From Sphagnum compactum (lineage: Eukaryota > Bryophyta > Sphagnopsida > Sphagnales): 64,000 nt of DNA. The position numbers were made by a program, and so were the translations under genes. Where the stretch lies: NCBI GenBank assembly GCA_965153455.1, contig OZ234501.1:3596001-3660000 (forward strand), in the 5' to 3' direction. Of the stretch, positions 1 through 11,199 are shown piece by piece (within the stretch, counting starts at the first letter, position 1; each line of letters begins with the position of its first letter). A model generated the notes under the pieces. That model worked only from the letters and a program-made list of their open reading frames with translations. It was not told the origin of the DNA and did no database searches.

Positions 1-444
1 ATCTAAAAAAAATAGTCCTATGATCTATTCAAATTCAAACAGTGATAAAAACTATGTAATCTAACTAATAATCTTTAAAAAATAACTAAGTAAGTAAAAA
101 TATACTAATTAACTTTTACCATTAGTAACTACTCCCTTAACATTACCCACCCATACTCTGAATTATGTCCCAAAATTCTAGATCAAAAAATATGTTAAGA
201 AAACTAAATCTAATGTTGTTTCTAATCTTGTATTTCAAAAATCTAATGTTACTTTTGTTGTATTACAATGTGAATTATATGTACTACAGTCTACTCTGTC
301 TATGGTTGTTGTACTTTAGATTGAAGCAATGTCTGATTCTTTGTTGTATACAAATTTATTGTTGCTCTTTTGGTATTTTTGTTGATAACTATGCAATTGT
401 TTGATGATGTGTTCTTATTAGCTCTTATGACTACAACTTTGATC

Positions 445-760
445 TCACTTATGGCTATTGTTATGACTACTGTTGTGAATGCAGATATGATGTAATATGA
501 GTCTACTCTTATTGTTGCAACTCTTATGCAACTTGTATCTGTTAATGTGATTATAGATTTGATGTAAACTAAGTCTGCTCTTGTTGTTGCAGTTTTGATG
601 CAACTTGTAGCTGTTAATGTGATTGTAAATATGATGTAATCTAAGTCTGCTTTTGTTGTTATAACAAGGATGTAACTTATAACTGATAATGTGACTGCAG
701 ATCTGATGTAATCTAAGTTTGCTCTTATTGTTGGAGCTTTGATGTAAACTCAATTTGATC
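445..760. repeat. 72-bp minisatellite, about four units, made of 36-bp half-units
   Basis: The phrase GATGTAA starts at 489, 561, 633 and 705, exactly 72 bp apart, and again at 741, 36 bp later. Each unit divides into two related 36-bp halves (GATGTAAYCTAAGTCTGC... and GATGCAACTTGTAGCTG...). Because 72 is a multiple of three, the minus strand stays open for 102 codons and reads as 24-residue repeats containing CNNKSRL and SYKLH. I regard this frame as a by-product of the repeat: there is no promoter, domain or conserved flank to support a gene. Decayed units may extend up to about 420. Confidence 0.85.
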
Positions 761-3700
761 TTGTTGAACCTTGTGAGTTATGTGTTCCTCAATTTGTATC
801 TACTCCCCTATTTCTATTTGGAGATGCATATTCTTGATAATTAACCTCCTACACAACAAATTCAATTAGTTCTAGAGTCTGTTGTGATGCATGTATCTTA
901 TCACCAACCTCCCTCTTAGGGCTATCCTTCCCTCCTTTGAGATCTCCTGGTTCCTCTTCTATTGTTCTTGTACTTGATGGTCCTACACCATCAATATTCC
1001 CTCTGTCTTTTTCCTCATCTTAAGTTTTTGGTTCTAGAGAGAAGACTAAAGGTTCATACTCAAATGTTAGCATGACCTTCTCCATCTTAAACCCATTAAA
1101 AAAATCAAATAAAAAAATTTAAAATAAGGATTTTCATTAGAATTTCCTAGTGATTACATTTACCAAATTGTATCGTTTTGAAACTTTAATGATATGAACA
1201 AAATTATTTTGATGTTCTCGACCACTACATTTAAAAAAAAAGATTTAGGAATGTAAATTTTTTGCTTTCCTTGAACATTTTGGTTAGGAACATAAGTTTG
1301 AAACATGTTATGGTTTTATTCTTAGGATATAATTTTGAAAGGTACCTTTGATGGTATTCTATTTTATGTTTTTAATCAACAATGAATTAACTACTTGTAA
1401 TTAATTATGAAAATTTAAAATTCAAAGTGTGATTATGAAAATATTTATTGCAATTTAGAAAATAATTTTGTAAAAATTCCCACCTTTGTAAAAATTCCAA
1501 TGAACCCAAATTAGACCATGTACTTTGGCATGCAATGGATAAATATAAGGGAGAAAAAATATAATCATAAAAACAATTAAAAGAAAGGGGTGAAGAATAT
1601 CATTTGGCCAATTTTATTAGTTTTACTTTAAAGTGGTTCATAGTGATACCACCTAAGGATACTTTTGCCATTAAACTCACACCACTATAACTTTCATCTT
1701 ATGTTTAATGTTTCCATTCCTTAGTAAGCCTTCCCTTAACCTACCCAAGTTTTTTGACATTTTCTAATACCATAATGTCTACATGATTGAGTTGTCATTT
1801 TTGAGACTTGAATTTTGTCAACAATCTTGTTGACAAGTTCTCCCACAAGTTCAAAATTTACTGAATATTTTCAAGTGTAGGGAAATAATGCACGAGTAAA
1901 TGTATTTTGTGTAAGAATTTTAAAATGTCATTTAAACATCCAATCAAAAGTTTTGTTTGTAATTATTATATGTTTAATTTTATTAGGAGACATTGGAAAT
2001 GCATGGAAATTGCACAAGGATTGAAAATTCTATCATCTTTTGGTGCATTGCACCATGTAGTGATTCAAGGATTATATTCAATAGTTTGTGTTTCTGGTTG
2101 CCAATACCCAACATGTCATCTTATATATTCATTTCTTTTAAAGATGGACAACAATGGTTTCATTTTTTCATGGAAGCTTATGTAGGTTTCTCTACAACAA
2201 TTTGAGCCTAGTCATTCAAGTGAAAGTTAATAGGTAGATTATAATTAGAAGCCACCTCTCATTATGCAAAATTTTGTAGACATTCCAACCATGTGTTTGG
2301 GACTACCTTGCAACTATTGTCATTTGCCATTATTTTTGCAATTAAAATTGGATCAATCCTTGATGGCACCCCATTTGCAAATGTTCATAACTGTAATTTT
2401 GATTATGCTCAGGTATTGGAATCAACTTTGTATATGTACATGCAACTCATGTTTTGTAACTTGGATATGTTGTTATATAAATTTGAAGAAAATTCAAAGT
2501 TGGAAAGAAGTAAATGATAAAGTGATTCACAAAATAGGATATTTCATAATGGATGTGTATTGCACACTATGAAAAGTCCATTAAATGGACTTTGCAATTG
2601 CCAATTCTCTCCACCTTAATGTGCTTTCACCCATTTGTTGATGCAATCATCAAGTTAATCACAACATGCCAATTTTAAGGCTCTTTATGAAGGATCCTCT
2701 TACACCATGGTGTTTTGGGCATTTTTAGAAAAAAAATGTTAAAGGTTTGAAGGGAAAACAAATGGCCCATCAAAATCATGCACAAATGTCAACAATTAGT
2801 GAATAAACCCAGTTCTTCATCCCATTTAAAGGTTGGGCCCCTTATATTGTCGAAGTATTCTTCATCCAATAATAATGGAATAAAATAATTGATGAAGAAA
2901 CTAGACCATAATTTAATTGTGTTGTTTCCTTAAAGCTCCCAACTATATTTAATTCACTCTAAACACATCATCTTCATTCCCTTGATTATACTAAAAAGTA
3001 GATGCAACACTACAATCACATATAATCACCATATTGTTTTGATAATTATCAACCTAAAAGTGATTATCATATGCCTTCATTTTTTTATAAATGTTATGAA
3101 GCTTGGGGGAATTGAAAGTTAGACTTTGGCTAAATTGGATCTATATTAATAACTATAAAACTTTAAACTTGATAGTTACATTTTGGCATCCTCCACCCAC
3201 ATGGCCATATCATTAATCTCTTTAAGGTGGGTTGGAAGTTCCACAAGTTTGCCACATGTGATGAGGTGTGATGCCCATGCACAAATTCAACTCTTCTAGC
3301 ATGAACTTGTGCCTTTGCATCCTTGTATTTCCTAGAGCAACCATACCACATGATACTCCTTAAGTTAATGATCACCATTTTCATCACTAGGATTGTTTTC
3401 AAAGATCAAACAATTTGCTCTATGGTCGATTAAATGAGCTTTTGTACTAGTTTCAACATATGGAACTTTCCAAAACCTTCCATATGGCATGCATTAGTCA
3501 AGTTGACAACACTACAAACCATTGCATCATACTTTGACTAACTCAAAAATTATTTTTCTTCCAACCACATTTGCCATAACTAGAATATTCATCACTACTA
3601 AAAACCCATAGACCAAAACAACCCAAATTATTAATAGGATTTTGAAAATTCAATAAGAAGCAAACATGTATGCCAAATCTCATATCAGTATCTTTACAAA

Positions 3701-4202
3701 GATAGTTCTCATCCTAAAAGTAACTTGCAAATTTGTTCACAAATCATAACATTCAACCAAATATGTCAAACAAGTTACCACTTTTCACACGAAAAAAACA
3801 CATTTGACAAGAAAAACAATACCCACTAACATCAATGGCATGTTTGGTGACAACCTAAGGTTTGACAAAACTTATAAAATTGTTTGGGGTTTTTTTTGCT
3901 AAGTCATTTACATTAATATATAAAAAGAAATAAAAAAGGAATAAAACTTTGAAAATACATCCAATTAAAAATAAATTTACTTTTAAAACTTTAATAGTCA
4001 CTTCACTAAATGCTCACATTTAATTTTTGAACAATAAAAAAAGAAGAAACTTCATCAAATTGGAGATGAAAGAAGAAAACAACAAAAAAATCACATAAAC
4101 TCTTTAAAACAAGAATGAAAAATGAACTAAAATTTAACACAATGATACCTTTTAAACCATAACATCAATTCCATAAACCTCACTTTCAATACTTATACAA
4201 TC

Positions 4203-4203
<1 letters not shown>

Positions 4204-4236
<33 letters not shown>
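4204..4236. repeat. (AC)n microsatellite
   Basis: A perfect run of about 16 AC dinucleotides within AT-rich intergenic DNA. It is likely to vary in length between individuals. Confidence 0.97.
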
Positions 4237-4237
<1 letters not shown>

Positions 4238-5230
4238 TACAAAAGGGAAAATTTACCAAAAGTATCACATAAATATTATAAAAAACCCTAAATCTTATTC
4301 AATAACACTAATAATAAAAATGTGTCCTAAGTGAAGTGCTTGGGTATTCTTGCAAATCTTGTATTAAAATGAATTTTTTTTAGTGTATTTGGGGGATTTT
4401 TATTAGGCTGAAAATGTGTTGAATGGGCAACCTAGACCTAGAGTAGCAAACTAGTGCAGAACAGAACACTAGAATCTCATCAAAAAATAATTAAAAACAT
4501 ATTTTTACAAAGGTCTTGCACAAAGAGTGGGTGAAAAGCCATCTAAAGTTAAACACCTCATAGATAACAACAAAAGTGAGTGTACATTCTAACGAAAATT
4601 ACTAGGTTTTAGATCTTTAAAAAACATAGAAAAACAAACAATATAAGTCACGAGCTACAAATGAGACACAAAGATCCATGCAACATGAATGATGCCACAA
4701 ACCCACAACACATGCAATAATCAAAACTCTTCCACCAAAAATGAAATCCCCAAACTACATGTTAGAAAAAATTGTCCAAGAACATTGTCCTCCAAAACTA
4801 TTGCAACAATAGAAAACACCAAGGATCAACAACACTCTTCCACCACTAAACTTGTTCCAAACTACAAAGGACTTGAAAACTTAGTAAAATAAATAATGTA
4901 CATACTCCAACAACAACAAATTCCAAACATGAAAAGATTGGAAAATGAAAGAAAGAAAGAATAAAAAAGAAGCAAGTGCATCAACAATGCCGAAATAGAA
5001 GAAGCACAAAAAGATGTGAAAGCCAAAAGAAAAATCAGGAAACCACAATAATGCTTTAATGAGCCAAGGAAAAAAAGAGAAATGTACCAAAAGGTGTTGA
5101 AAGATGCCCCAAAAAAGAAAGGAAAAAAAGATGCTTTAAAAATTTCTTCATTTCTTTACACATGTGAAGGGTCTAAGGGCCATCCAAATTTTCAGCCCTT
5201 CATGAGGCCGATATTGCCTATCTATATTAT

Positions 5231-5395
5231 AATTCCGCTCAGTCCTTATTATGGTACTTTTGAATGGTCCTCCACTCAGTAACTTTGTGGACAGGGGCCT
5301 GGGAGAGTGGGAGTGGCTGGGGCCTGGGAGTACCAAATTTTTTTAAAAATATATTAATTCCGCTCATGGTCCTCCAAAATGGTACTTTTGAATGG
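5231..5395. repeat. Short local duplication upstream of eIF4B
   Basis: AATTCCGCTC occurs at 5231 and 5356, and ATGGTACTTTTGAATGG at 5251 and 5379, so a segment of roughly 125-128 bp is duplicated in tandem with internal changes. It lies about 0.85-1.0 kb upstream of the eIF4B start codon. No function can be assigned. Confidence 0.8.
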
Positions 5396-5397
5396 CA

Positions 5398-5579
5398 CTT
5401 TGTTACACACAGCCGATCACTTTGTGTAACACCCCCAAAAACCTACCTACTTTGGTTTTGGCTCCCTCCCTCTTTCCCCATTCGCTCAATTACCCTCCCT
5501 TTCTCTCTTCCGTTCCTCTCAGCCACACTCTCACTGCGTTCCCTCTTTGTTACACACAGCCGATCACTTTGTGTAACAC
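5398..5579. repeat. Pair of identical 35-bp hairpin-forming sequences
   Basis: The same sequence occurs at 5398-5432 and 5545-5579. Each copy contains the inverted repeat GTTACACA ... TGTGTAAC (5402-5409 with 5423-5430; 5549-5556 with 5570-5577), giving an 8-bp stem and a 13-base loop. The copies are 147 bp apart and lie 0.65-0.85 kb upstream of the eIF4B start codon. They could be paired protein-binding sites, transposon termini or relics of a local duplication. The sequence alone does not decide. Confidence 0.75.
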
Positions 5580-5799
5580 GCCTCGCTCAAGCGTCGGGCA
5601 AGACAAAAAGCACTCGCTGCGCCTCCACCTGCCACTCTGCCTGAAACCCTGCCCTCTCAAGAATCTCCGAGGTCACGTCACGGGGGACTTCACGGGGGAC
5701 TTCGGCCACGGGCACGCACTAGTCTGTCTCATAACGGAAGCCTCAACTCCAGAAGGATCCGTAGTCAGACCCTTTTCCTATATGAACAGTCCTCCACCG

Positions 5800-6235
5800 A
5801 AAAAAAAGTAGGCAGTTTCAATTTTATTTTTTAAAAGGCAGGATTTTTTTCCGTTGCCCAGGGCGGCGGAAACCCAAAATGGGGTGGGAGATACCTAAAT
5901 TCCAAGGGCAGGGCCCGACAAGCGGTGAATGGGAATTATAGAACAGATTTTAGTTAAATAGGCAGACCAAACTGGCACAATCTGAACCGTCGCCAGCGGG
6001 AAACGCCAATCTGGGCCGTCCGAGAGAGATCGGTGGCCGGCTGGAAAGTCCCGATCTGAGACGTCGGAGGGAGAAATACTTTTACGGCAAAACTCGCACA
6101 GTTTGCTACTAAACGTTGCAAACAAAGCAAGCACAAAAGACCTAACACTAGTGTTCCTCGTTGCTGCTCGTTACCAGACGAGCTGCAGCTTGCTGTCGTT
6201 GGTGCCTCGGAAGCTCTGTGCTTCCTGGCGTGAGG
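5800..6235 (+). promoter_or_regulatory. Probable promoter and 5' leader of eIF4B
   Basis: Base composition becomes clearly richer in G+C than the surrounding intergenic DNA, as expected for the promoter and 5' untranslated region of an expressed gene. No convincing TATA box is visible, and the transcription start cannot be placed. The eIF4B frame stays open upstream to about 6161, but without an ATG before 6236. The long minus-strand frame across this region is a composition effect and has no recognisable domain. Confidence 0.45.
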
Positions 6236-7684
6236 ATGGCGAAGCCATGGAGTGGAGCAGGAGCCTGGGCAGCGGAAGCGGAGTGGGCTGATGCTCAAGC
6301 CAAAGAGCGAGAGGCGTTCAAGGGTGTGGGAGGCCAAGATGCGTTCGCGTTCCCTTCTCTCGGAGATGCCGCGACCGCCAAACCTAAGAAGAAGAAGGGG
6401 CAAACTTTCTCGCTGTCGGAGATCACAGTTGGCAAGTATGTCGGACCTGGTGGTAAAACCAGGGGCGTCACCGATACTGCCAAGTTGACCACGGAGGAAA
6501 TGATGATGCTCCCCACAGGGCCCAGAAACCGAAGCGAGGACGAGCACGCTGAGGTCGGAGGACTCGGTGGAGGCTTCAGAGACTACGGCGGCAATCGGGG
6601 CGACCGTGGTGACAGAGAAGAGAGGCGCGATAGAGGGGGATTCGGCGGAGGCTTCGCGGGCGAGCGTGACAGGGAGGAAGGAGGAGGGTTTGGACGGGAT
6701 AGGGAAAGGGACGACGTGCCTTCCAGGGCAGACGAGGACGACAAGTGGGGGGCTTCCAAGAAGTTCGTGCCTTCGCAGGGTGTCGAGCGAGGCGGTGATC
6801 GCGGAGGAGGATACGAGGAAGACAGACGGAGTGGGAGGGTAAGCGATAGGGATCTTCCCTCCAGGGCCGATGAGGTGGATAACTGGGGATCGAGCAAGAA
6901 GTTCGTCCCATCCGCACCAGCAGGTGGTGACGGCTATGCAGATAGGAGAATATCGGGGAGGTTTGAGGAAAGGAGGCTTAGTGGGGGCTACGACGATGCT
7001 CCCGTAGGCGGTCCTTCACGGGCCGACGAAGTTGATAACTGGGGAAGGGGAAAGAAGTTTGTGCCAACTGCGGCTCCCACGCATCGTGGATCGAGGTTCG
7101 ACATAGCATTCAAGGACGCAGGCGCCGAAGCAGATCGATGGGCAAGAAGAGAGCCTGTACGGGAGGTAGAGCCCAGAGTGTCGGAAAGACCACGCCTGAA
7201 GTTGCAGCCTAGAACCGTTCCTGTGGATACCTTTTCCCCTCCGCCTGCCCCTCTCGCTTCTGAGACTAACGGGGAGAAAGCTTTGCATCCTGTTCTTGAC
7301 GATCCCCTAACTGAGGAGCAACATCAATCAACACAAACGTTGAAACCCCGGCCGAATCCATTTGGACAAGCGCGGCCGCGGGAAGAGGTTCTTGCAGAGA
7401 AGGGCCAGGATTGGCGGAAGATTGATGCAAGTCTGGAGACGCACAGGGAGAGTTTTAGGAGGCCAGGCAGTCGACCATCTAGCAGTCATTCTAGCCGAGG
7501 AGGTGGGGGTGTGTCCAGCAAGCCTCGCACACCGGAGATTGGATTGGAATTTGTGGCAAACCCTCGACCTAGACCAAATCCTTTTGGTGAAGCGATGCCT
7601 CGAGAAGTCTTGCTAGAACAAAAGGGAAAAGACTGGCGGATATTGGATGTTGACCTTGAGCGGCACATTGCACAGGACAGGTAG
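6236..7684 (+). CDS. eIF4B: Eukaryotic translation initiation factor 4B, plant type
   Basis: This 482-residue protein matches plant eIF4B, an RNA-binding factor that assists the eIF4A/eIF4F helicase and ribosome recruitment during cap-dependent initiation. The start at 6236 is chosen because the protein then begins MAKPWSGAGAWAAEAE, the conserved plant N-terminus, and there is no upstream in-frame ATG. A Lys-rich patch with FSLSEI follows (about 45-65), then a Gly/Arg/Asp-rich region (about 110-150). Three repeats of the type SRADEVDNWG..KKFVP lie near residues 162-180, 207-226 and 259-279. Two C-terminal RPNPFG...KG.DW modules lie near 372-405 and 444-479. The length is slightly below the roughly 530-550 residues of Arabidopsis eIF4B proteins. 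The coding sequence has no intron, unlike the 13- and 19-exon genes nearby, so a retrocopy is possible. I see no poly(A) tract or frame damage, so a working gene is more likely. Confidence 0.95.
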   Translation: MAKPWSGAGAWAAEAEWADAQAKEREAFKGVGGQDAFAFPSLGDAATAKPKKKKGQTFSLSEITVGKYVGPGGKTRGVTDTAKLTTEEMMMLPTGPRNRSEDEHAEVGGLGGGFRDYGGNRGDRGDREERRDRGGFGGGFAGERDREEGGGFGRDRERDDVPSRADEDDKWGASKKFVPSQGVERGGDRGGGYEEDRRSGRVSDRDLPSRADEVDNWGSSKKFVPSAPAGGDGYADRRISGRFEERRLSGGYDDAPVGGPSRADEVDNWGRGKKFVPTAAPTHRGSRFDIAFKDAGAEADRWARREPVREVEPRVSERPRLKLQPRTVPVDTFSPPPAPLASETNGEKALHPVLDDPLTEEQHQSTQTLKPRPNPFGQARPREEVLAEKGQDWRKIDASLETHRESFRRPGSRPSSSHSSRGGGGVSSKPRTPEIGLEFVANPRPRPNPFGEAMPREVLLEQKGKDWRILDVDLERHIAQDR

Positions 7685-7961
7685 TTTGATTCACGTTTAG
7701 AATGATGTTAAGGCATATTTTGGTTGTTTATTGCCTATCTTCATCTTCAATTGTTCTTTTGCTCTGTGCTCAATCACATTGAAGAAGAGGTTCACACTGA
7801 TGATTCTCCCATAACCCTAAGATATGTTTGAATCTAGGGAGCAGTGTCCTGGTTTGTTTTTGCCAGTGCTGCACTTCCATCAAACTTCTTCAAAACTTGA
7901 TGGCTTTTGTAGATTGGGTTGTGAAGCAGGGAAGCTGGAGCTTTTACGTTTTGTCCAAAAT

Positions 7962-8240
7962 CTTGAGTGATAGCCAATGTCATGACTGAGCCTTCTTCTC
8001 ATTGCTTCTGGAGATGCCACAGGAGTTCAGAACGCAGATTTTTGTGTCACTGTTTGCCCACAATCTGGAGCTGATAAATTCAGTAGTAGTAATGGCAGCT
8101 AGTCACTGCCATTCAGGATAAAGTGACAGTCTGCCACTTTTTGAGTGACATTCTCAAGGTTGTGCTTGTTTTGATTTGGCTGGAACTGGCACAGCAGCTA
8201 CCTTGAAAGTATATTTGTGGAGTTTTCTCTGCAATCTCAT
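7962..8240 (+). mobile_element. Diverged terminal repeat of the TRIM-like family (copy A)
   Basis: The order of landmarks matches the reverse complement of the 479-bp repeats at 38.6-39.6 kb: a CTTGAGTG...AGCCAA.. segment, CATGACTGAGCCTTC, a GAGCTGAT...TTCAG.. segment, AATGGCAGC, then GTGGAGTTTTCTCTGCA. Many substitutions and small gaps show it is much older than the intact copy. The boundaries are approximate. Confidence 0.65.
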
Positions 8241-8704
8241 GGATATATTTTGTCAAGCATCTGGCCTTATGCAATGGTGGGAGAGGATGTCTAGATAAAA
8301 TGTGTTGGTAATGTCCCCATACCAGGTACAAGGTTGAAGGCTGCCATTTCTCCATGTTGCCCTTGCCTTCTTCTACCTTTCTCTGGCTAGAATGAGCTAA
8401 AAAAGGATCATGTTTGTTTCAGGTACAAAAGAATCGGTATCACATGTTCCAGTTCTTGTTGAGAATGTCCACCTCCTGTTGATCATGTGACGTGGTCAAT
8501 GTGATGAGGGTCTGCACTGTTACAAATTCCAATTGGAATACCCACAGGTCTGTTTGAGTGATGACTTATTAAATTTTCAGACTGAAAGATTGACATGAGT
8601 TCTGGGTCTTTCAACACTTGTTGTAAGGGGCTTGCACTACATATCAGTAGCATCCGGAATTGCAGCAGAAACTCAGTTCGTAGGATGGTGCTTGTCACTG
8701 GCCT

Positions 8705-8765
8705 TTACCCACTGTAGGGAGCTGATGAAGTCAGTGGGGAAGTTGTGATAGTTAAGTCACTATCA
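8705..8765 (+). mobile_element. Short fragment of the TRIM-like family (copy D)
   Basis: CCCACTGTAGGGAGCTGATG followed by AAGTCAGTGGG matches the central part of the family repeat (CCCACTGTTGGGAGCTGATG in the intact copy). Only about 60 bp can be aligned by eye. Confidence 0.5.
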
Positions 8766-8970
8766 TACATACTACTGTTAATGGTCCCTGAACAGGTGTG
8801 AGACTGGCACTTTTGTTCATATCGGTGTGTGTTTTTCGTTTTTTGTTTGTTTTTTGTCTCCCCTTGTTTGGTTCTTTCTGTGGCTTCCTGAGGAAGTGTT
8901 AGCCTTGCTGTTTCTTCTTCATCGTGAGAATGGAGATTTCTCTATTCTTATGAAAGATGCATATCAGTAG

Positions 8971-9280
8971 CTGTGTCTCTTGAGTGCCAGCCAACACCAT
9001 GACTGAGTCTTCCCGTTGCTTTTGGAAATGCAACATTAACAAAGCATGCAGGTTTTGTATATTTGTGCCCAAAATCTTGGGCAGATTATTGTGTACCCTA
9101 ATTACCTACACCTGCTGTTGGGATGAAGTTGTTGGGTAGTCGCAGCAGCATCTCACTGCTATTTGTGATGAAGGTGAAGGTTGAACAGTTTGTGAGTGGC
9201 TATCATAAGGAGGTTATGACTGCACTCATTGTTCTGTTACCTTCAAATTGTCATTGCGGAGATTTTTCTGCATTTTCATA
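8971..9280 (+). mobile_element. Diverged terminal repeat of the TRIM-like family (copy B)
   Basis: It shares a run of landmarks with the intact repeat in the same order: TCTCTTGAGTGCCAGCCAAC, CATGACTGAGTCTTCCC, TTGGGCAGATTATTGTGTA, TTATGACTGCACTCATTGTT and GGAGATTTTTCTGCA. The orientation is the same as copies A and C and opposite to the intact copy. Similarity ends near 9280. Confidence 0.7.
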
Positions 9281-11199
9281 GACATATGTATTTGAGTTAA
9301 CAATTCAACTGTGATGGTCATGCGAGGAATTATTCACCATGCTTCGGTCTAGCAAAACTCGGTTTGAATCAGCTACACATCTCCTTGCCCCGAATGTGAT
9401 CTCAAGAAGGAATGAGTGCATGATCATTGACTGTAATAGTGTGACTGATATTCCCTTGTTTTCAAGCTTGTGGCAGTTATGGGAAGGATTCCTGCTTATT
9501 TCGTCTATTCCCCTGATTTTCTAATGGGCAAGAATGATGTGCTACCCATGACCAGATGCATGGCTTCTCCTGCTCTATGGAAGTTGTATGCATGGTTGCA
9601 ATGTGTTTGGTGTTTGAGATTGTGATCAATGTCTTGACAAGTTGCACAAAGCTGATCGATGTGCTGGTTGATGACTGTGTGTTCAGTGTCAAATCAGACT
9701 CAGAGCCAGAGGAGAAGTCCATTGTGATGGAGGGAAACAGTGCGTGATTTCAAAGAAAGAGAAGAATGCTCAATCCTGTACAGGCAAATTGTCCTTGGAA
9801 TTCAAGAATGGATCTTTGGTTCACATCTGTGAGAAATGTTGAGCAGCGTGCTTTTGAGAAAAATCAAAACCTTCTGGATATCTTTAGTGGCCCGATCTTT
9901 GGATCAGAAAGGCAATGGCCGGTCATGGCAATGGTGTTTGCACATCATATTCTTTTCTCTGGTGTAACATATTTCTGCATGTTAGCTAAAAAGTAGTAGC
10001 AGGTGCCACCATTGTCCTGAGCCCTGGTCAGTGGACCTCAGAAAGTCTGAGGAAATTTCTTATTGCTGGAGTGACTTGGAGATGTAACTCAGGTTGACAT
10101 TTTGTGGAGAGTTTTGATTGTTACTGTATTAGGTCCCCTTTGCTTTATTCATAACTGAATAACTGGATAAACCATTTCTCCATTGCTTCTTGCTGTGCTT
10201 ATTTAGTTTGGAACAAGTGGCAGAAATTGGCCCTATTAAGTTCCAGTTCCGGACAGTTTGCCATATACCAAACTGGTCTTTCATTTTGTGGGTCCTCTCT
10301 GACAAGAAGAATGGGGTCTGTTTTTGTTGTTGATGATATGTCTTGCGATTGAGTTTTGAATGTTGTTCTTATGAGCTTCTCTGCCATATGTAGGGGTTCC
10401 TGGTCTGTGACAGCTTTTGGTTCATGTTGAAGTTTGACAATCTTTCAGCCAGCAGTGTATATTGTCATGTGAGGTGAGTATTGCTGAATGGTTCATTGTC
10501 TCGCCACGTGATGCAAATGTTAGTCTGTGCAGAGGTGGTTTGTTGCTAGTTAGTTTTATGCCATTGGGTGTAGTGGAGCCACTATGAGTACAAGTGAATC
10601 AACAAGTCAAATCAGCTTAGTTAAATGGAGTGGGGAGTGGACTGTGGACTTGAGAGCCTCTTAAGCCACTGATGTTATTGCCCTTCAGATTTCTTGTGCT
10701 TTCCTGCTACAATCCCAGTTGCCTTACAGAACTTCCTGTGGTTCTTGGAGTTTTCTTCCACATTCTGAAATTGCTCCTCCTGCATTTGTTTCTTTATGTA
10801 TTCATGAGTTACAAGCTTTTGTTGTGCAGTGTGATTGTCCTTAAATGATTTTCACCTTTCATAGACCCTCCCATTATGTGTGTGCCTAGCTGTGGGGGAA
10901 TCCTCTATTGCCTTTTAGAGAACATTTGATCGACATGGCCACTGTTTCACACAACTGAATGGAAGTTTGGCTTGTGTGGAAACAGTTGTTTGAAATTGGT
11001 CTGTTTCTAAGCCTGGTTGCATATGCTTGGTCGGAAGGGACTCTCAAATTTAATTCCTCAGGCCAAAAGGTATATAGGGATAGGTGACCAGTCATGCGGT
11101 TTGATGGAAGAGGCTTCCAGGAATTTCATCTTTCTCCAACTTCAAATTTAAAGAAAAAGGAAGAGAGTATCCTTGAGATATTTGGCATGCACTTTGTGC

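Larger units (their letters stand above)
1..5230. other. AT-rich intergenic region without a recognisable gene
   Basis: I read both strands and find no protein domain, splice-linked exon set or RNA gene here. The open frames are short, rich in Leu, Phe, Lys and Asn, and typical of AT-rich non-coding plant DNA. The only organised sequences are the minisatellite near 420-760 and the (AC)n tract near 4.2 kb, listed separately. Confidence 0.7.

Noticed and set aside
4689-5282. Small frames of 60-70 codons on both strands
   Set aside because: They are Lys/Asn- or Phe-rich translations of AT-rich DNA without any domain, promoter or splice support.
5954-6547. 197-codon minus-strand frame opposite the eIF4B leader and start
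   Set aside because: No domain, unusual composition, and it overlaps the conserved eIF4B N-terminus. It is a by-product of GC-rich sequence.
6576-6917. Long overlapping minus-strand frames rich in Arg, Pro and Ser inside eIF4B
   Set aside because: They are antisense shadows of the Gly/Arg/Asp-rich region of eIF4B.
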